64,000 bases of DNA, taken from NCBI RefSeq assembly GCF_039540405.1, contig NZ_BAABEY010000021.1, positions 51,106-115,105 on the forward strand, written 5' to 3'. The notes under the pieces are model-generated. The model saw nothing but the letters and a program-made list of their open reading frames with translations. It was not told where the DNA came from and did not search any database. The first letter of the stretch is position 1. Every line of letters begins with the position of its first letter. Positions 61,794 through 64,000 of this stretch are shown piece after piece. Origin of the DNA: Ravibacter arvi (lineage in GTDB: Bacteria; Bacteroidota; Bacteroidia; Cytophagales; Spirosomataceae). The position numbers and the translations under genes were made by a program.

Positions 61794-62609
61794 TCAATCC
61801 GAACCGGGTTTTGAACGGAGCACCCCGGCGATTTCATTTTTCAGTACGGCAATGGTCTCAGCTACTTCGTTCCCCTTTAAGGCGAGGCGGTCTTCCACCT
61901 GCCCCAGGTATGCCCGTTGCGCTTCGGACAGCACGGACGCATGTTTTCCGGGTAATCGCTCAAGTGCCCAGGCAGAAGCGAAATCCTTGGATGCGATCAT
62001 TCCCGTCGCGGCGCTGTACCAGATACGCGCCAGCGTAAGTACCACGTTGCGCTCGTCGTTTTCCCAGTCGGGAGGTGATTTCCACAGGTTCAGGGTATCG
62101 GAAAGAACCGCATAAAAATCCCGTTCAGGAATAGGATCAAAAAGCGTAGCGGCCGGCGGTCCGAACAGAGCTATGCTTTTCTGACCGGCCTTTGTCAGCA
62201 GTATGGCGAGATCGGGGTCACTGACTTCCAAATCAAATATCCCGTCTATAATTTCCTTCCGTTGCCACTCACCGAACTGCAGGTGCCTGACCGCGGGATA
62301 GCGCCAGGGAACAACATCGCCAAGCACAACCACCGTAACCTCCAGGGCGCGCAGAATTCGGCTTTCCCCCGGCGGGGCAGAGATTTTAAGCAAGTCGGTA
62401 ATCAGCGCCTTCCGCAGCGCTTCGTCAAGTCCTTCGTTTATGGTGACCAGTACATCAATATCGCTGTATCGCTTTAAGCCCCCGTCGAGGGCAGAGCCAT
62501 ACAAGTGTATCGCCAGCAGCTTTGATGACAGATGCTGCCTGACAACCTCAACAGCCAGAGACAACTGCGGCAATATTTCGGAAGGTATGCGGGAATCGGT
62601 AATTTTCAT
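61794..62609 (-). CDS. aadA: AadA-family aminoglycoside 3''-nucleotidyltransferase
   Basis: The 271-residue protein carries the nucleotidyltransferase motif GSALDGG..SDID (Gly38-Ser39, Asp50 and Asp52) and matches AadA along its whole length: HLYGSA.DGGLK, PGES.ILRA.EVT.VV, PWRYPA.R.LQFGEWQR, DLAILLTKA, SPPDW..DERNVVLTL.RIWYSA and AYLGQ.EDRLA. AadA enzymes adenylylate streptomycin and spectinomycin. There is no integron attC site or integrase nearby, so it looks chromosomal. Whether it confers resistance is not shown; similarity is high enough to expect the same reaction. It is divergent from the rpn-like gene. Confidence 0.85.
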   Translation of the reverse strand: MKITDSRIPSEILPQLSLAVEVVRQHLSSKLLAIHLYGSALDGGLKRYSDIDVLVTINEGLDEALRKALITDLLKISAPPGESRILRALEVTVVVLGDVVPWRYPAVRHLQFGEWQRKEIIDGIFDLEVSDPDLAILLTKAGQKSIALFGPPAATLFDPIPERDFYAVLSDTLNLWKSPPDWENDERNVVLTLARIWYSAATGMIASKDFASAWALERLPGKHASVLSEAQRAYLGQVEDRLALKGNEVAETIAVLKNEIAGVLRSKPGSD

Positions 62610-62692
62610 CTTGACGAAACCTTAAAAAATCAACGTTAACGCTTTGAGGAATCCTGTTTCCGGACGACCCGCCTTTAGTGAAACCAAATCCC

Positions 62693-62700
62693 TATCTTTG
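62693..62700 (+). promoter_or_regulatory. -7 box upstream of the rpn-like gene
   Basis: TATCTTTG matches the TAnnTTTG consensus and lies 24 bases before the ATG at 62725. An upstream TTTAG near the -33 position is a weak partner. Confidence 0.45.
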
Positions 62701-62724
62701 ACAGCAATATAACTACTATACTTT

Positions 62725-63521
62725 ATGGACAAACCTGCTGCTGTACACGATACGTTTATAAGGTCAATTCTGGCCGATAAAGAGATTGCCGTTGACTACT
62801 TCCGCACCGCACTGCCTGGTTATATAACGGAGCGGCTGGATTTTCAGACATTGGCGCAACTTCCCGGCACCTATGTATCCAAAGAACTCCAGAAAACGGT
62901 ATCGGATATCGTTTACTCCTGCGAAATGAAAGACCGACGCCACAAGGTTAAGATTTCCCTGTCCCGGTTCTCCTCTACCACGGCAAAGAAAAATGGAAGT
63001 ACAGAACCCTGAATGATCTTTTCGACGGCCTCGATCCCGAGCTTCGTATGTTTATGCCTGATTTTGATTATGTCTATCATAACCTGGGAGAAATTTCGGA
63101 TCATGTCCTCCGGATGTTGCATAACAAATTTCTCGCAGCGGCGCTTTTGGCACTGAAACACAGCGTGTTGAAAGACGCCCCTAAAGTATGGATGCCGCTG
63201 ACATTAAGGCTTGCTGACGAAGCCGGTACAGACTTGCAAACCAGCCTCATCATTTATATATTTGTAAATAGCGGGTTAAAGAGAGAAGAAATACTAAAAG
63301 TTATCAATATGGCGCCTGTAACGATAAAAAAGACAGCAATGACCACGTGGGACTATTTGCGGGAAGAAGGCAGAGAGCTTGGTATGGAGCAAAAGACAGA
63401 AAAAGCGGTTAGGAATCTTGTGAAGCAGTCCTTGCTCTCAGATCAGCAAATTGCGTCTGCATTGGAGGTCTCGATTGAATACGTGTCCGGCATTCGGCAG
63501 AAGATGAAGGACACAAAATAG
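62725..63521 (+). pseudogene. Rpn-family recombination-promoting nuclease, frameshifted and internally deleted
   Basis: The N-terminal part (62725-63012) has the Rpn/transposase_31 signature: HDTFIRSILADKEIAVDYFR, LPGYITERLDFQTL and DIVYSCEMKD. The C-terminal part (ending at 63521) lies in another frame: PVLLYHGKEKWKYRTLNDLF, DFDYVYHNL and a tail of EGRELGMEQKTEKAVRN. Between SCEMKD and PVLLYHG the roughly 40 residues usual for the family (including the LLEHQS-type catalytic segment) are absent, and the frame is shifted. The gene is therefore inactive. Rpn proteins are PD-(D/E)xK nucleases. A 172-bp repeat array starts about 30 bases after the stop. Confidence 0.8.
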
Positions 63522-63552
63522 GCCGTCATGCGTTGATCTGTTAATTCGTATC

Positions 63553-63951
63553 CTACCATTGACAACAACAGATTTGGCGCCGCTCCAACCGGAGGGTCAT
63601 CCCGACCGCAGTGGAGGGATCTCCCGCTCCCTGCACCCAATCCCTTTCAGAGGACTTTTTTATAGCAACAGGAGATCCTTCAGTTCCACTGCTTTCCATT
63701 CAGGATGACCATCCGGCAGATGTGCTACCTTTGACAACAACAGGTTTGGCGCCACTCCAACCGGAGGGTCATCCCGACCGCAGTGGAGGGATCTCCCGCT
63801 CCCTGCACCAAATCCCTTTCAGAGGACTTTTTTCTTGCAACAGGAGATCCTTCAGTTCCACTGCGTTCCATTCAGGATGACCATCCGGCAGATGCGCTAC
63901 CATTGACAACAACAGGTTTGGCGCCGCTCCCACCGGATGGTCATCCCGACG
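63553..63951. repeat. 172-bp tandem repeat array (about 2.3 units), second locus
   Basis: GGAGATCCTTCAG occurs at 63671 and 63843, again 172 bases apart, and the first half-unit starts near 63553 (TACCATTGACAACAACAG). The units are nearly identical to those at 25103-25695, including the inverted pair around GGTCATCCCGACCGCAGTGG. The array ends near 63951; the last 50 bases of the window show no gene. Confidence 0.85.
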
Positions 63952-64000
63952 TATCATAAGCTTCGCTTACTCCTGGATCTGGTGACATCTGAATGTACCC

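Noticed and set aside
61710..61800. An integron attC site or gene cassette border next to aadA
   Set aside because: No inverted RYYYAAC / GTTRRRY pair of the proper layout and no integrase was seen.
14076..63521. All frame breaks treated as one population of true pseudogenes
   Set aside because: ligD, GH78 and the 59-kb gene each need only one base, which fits sequence errors or slippage equally well; only the rpn gene also lacks an internal segment.

Overview
The window looks like chromosomal DNA of a free-living, plant- or polymer-degrading member of the Bacteroidota, probably Cytophagales (Dyadobacter/Spirosoma-like). The evidence is two SusC/SusD loci with ECF sigma/FecR pairs, type IX secretion sorting domains, promoter boxes of the TTTG / TAnnTTTG type, many lipoprotein signals, a Ku/LigD repair cluster and moderately high GC. 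The genus is an inference. No tRNA, rRNA, CRISPR array, phage or intact transposase gene was seen.

Left part (0-14 kb): a secreted beta-propeller glycosidase-like lipoprotein and an intradiol-dioxygenase-like protein run leftwards. Divergent from them is a rightward locus: ECF sigma, FecR, SusC, SusD, a c-type cytochrome 'PVC-type' dehydrogenase-like lipoprotein and a ceramidase-fold protein. It is a SusCD uptake locus without a glycoside hydrolase inside the operon, which suggests an unusual ligand. From 14 to 22 kb lie an NHEJ cluster (LigD split in two frames at an A10 run, Ku, an SDR) and a frameshifted GH78 rhamnosidase, bounded by two copies of a MITE-like element.

Middle (22-44 kb): a 2OG-Fe(II) oxygenase overlapping an Ada-type zinc protein, a sulfatase, a Kazal-type lipoprotein, a 172-bp tandem repeat array, a VWD-domain lipoprotein, a LytTR response regulator/HisKA_2 kinase pair, a Tat-exported double amidohydrolase, three secreted or adhesin-like proteins (two with T9SS C-terminal domains), a 2H phosphoesterase, and an ECF sigma/membrane anti-sigma-like/secreted protein cassette.

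Right part (44-64 kb): a leftward PUL: ECF sigma (61.0 kb), FecR (57.9 kb), SusC, SusD, a giant duplicated Asp-box propeller protein, a DUF4038/GH140-like protein and a GH43-like protein. About 2.5 kb of AT-richer DNA (a MITE copy, a Crp-like regulator, a frameshifted outer-membrane protein and a truncated HTH gene with its operator) separates the sigma gene from FecR. A terminator and a -7 box antisense to the susC leader suggest a DonS-like antisense RNA. The end of the window has a DinB protein, an aadA-family aminoglycoside adenylyltransferase, a broken Rpn-family nuclease gene and a second 172-bp array. Several genes differ from full length by one base (ligD, GH78, the 59-kb gene). This may be real decay, slippage or homopolymer/indel sequence error, and the sequence alone cannot decide.
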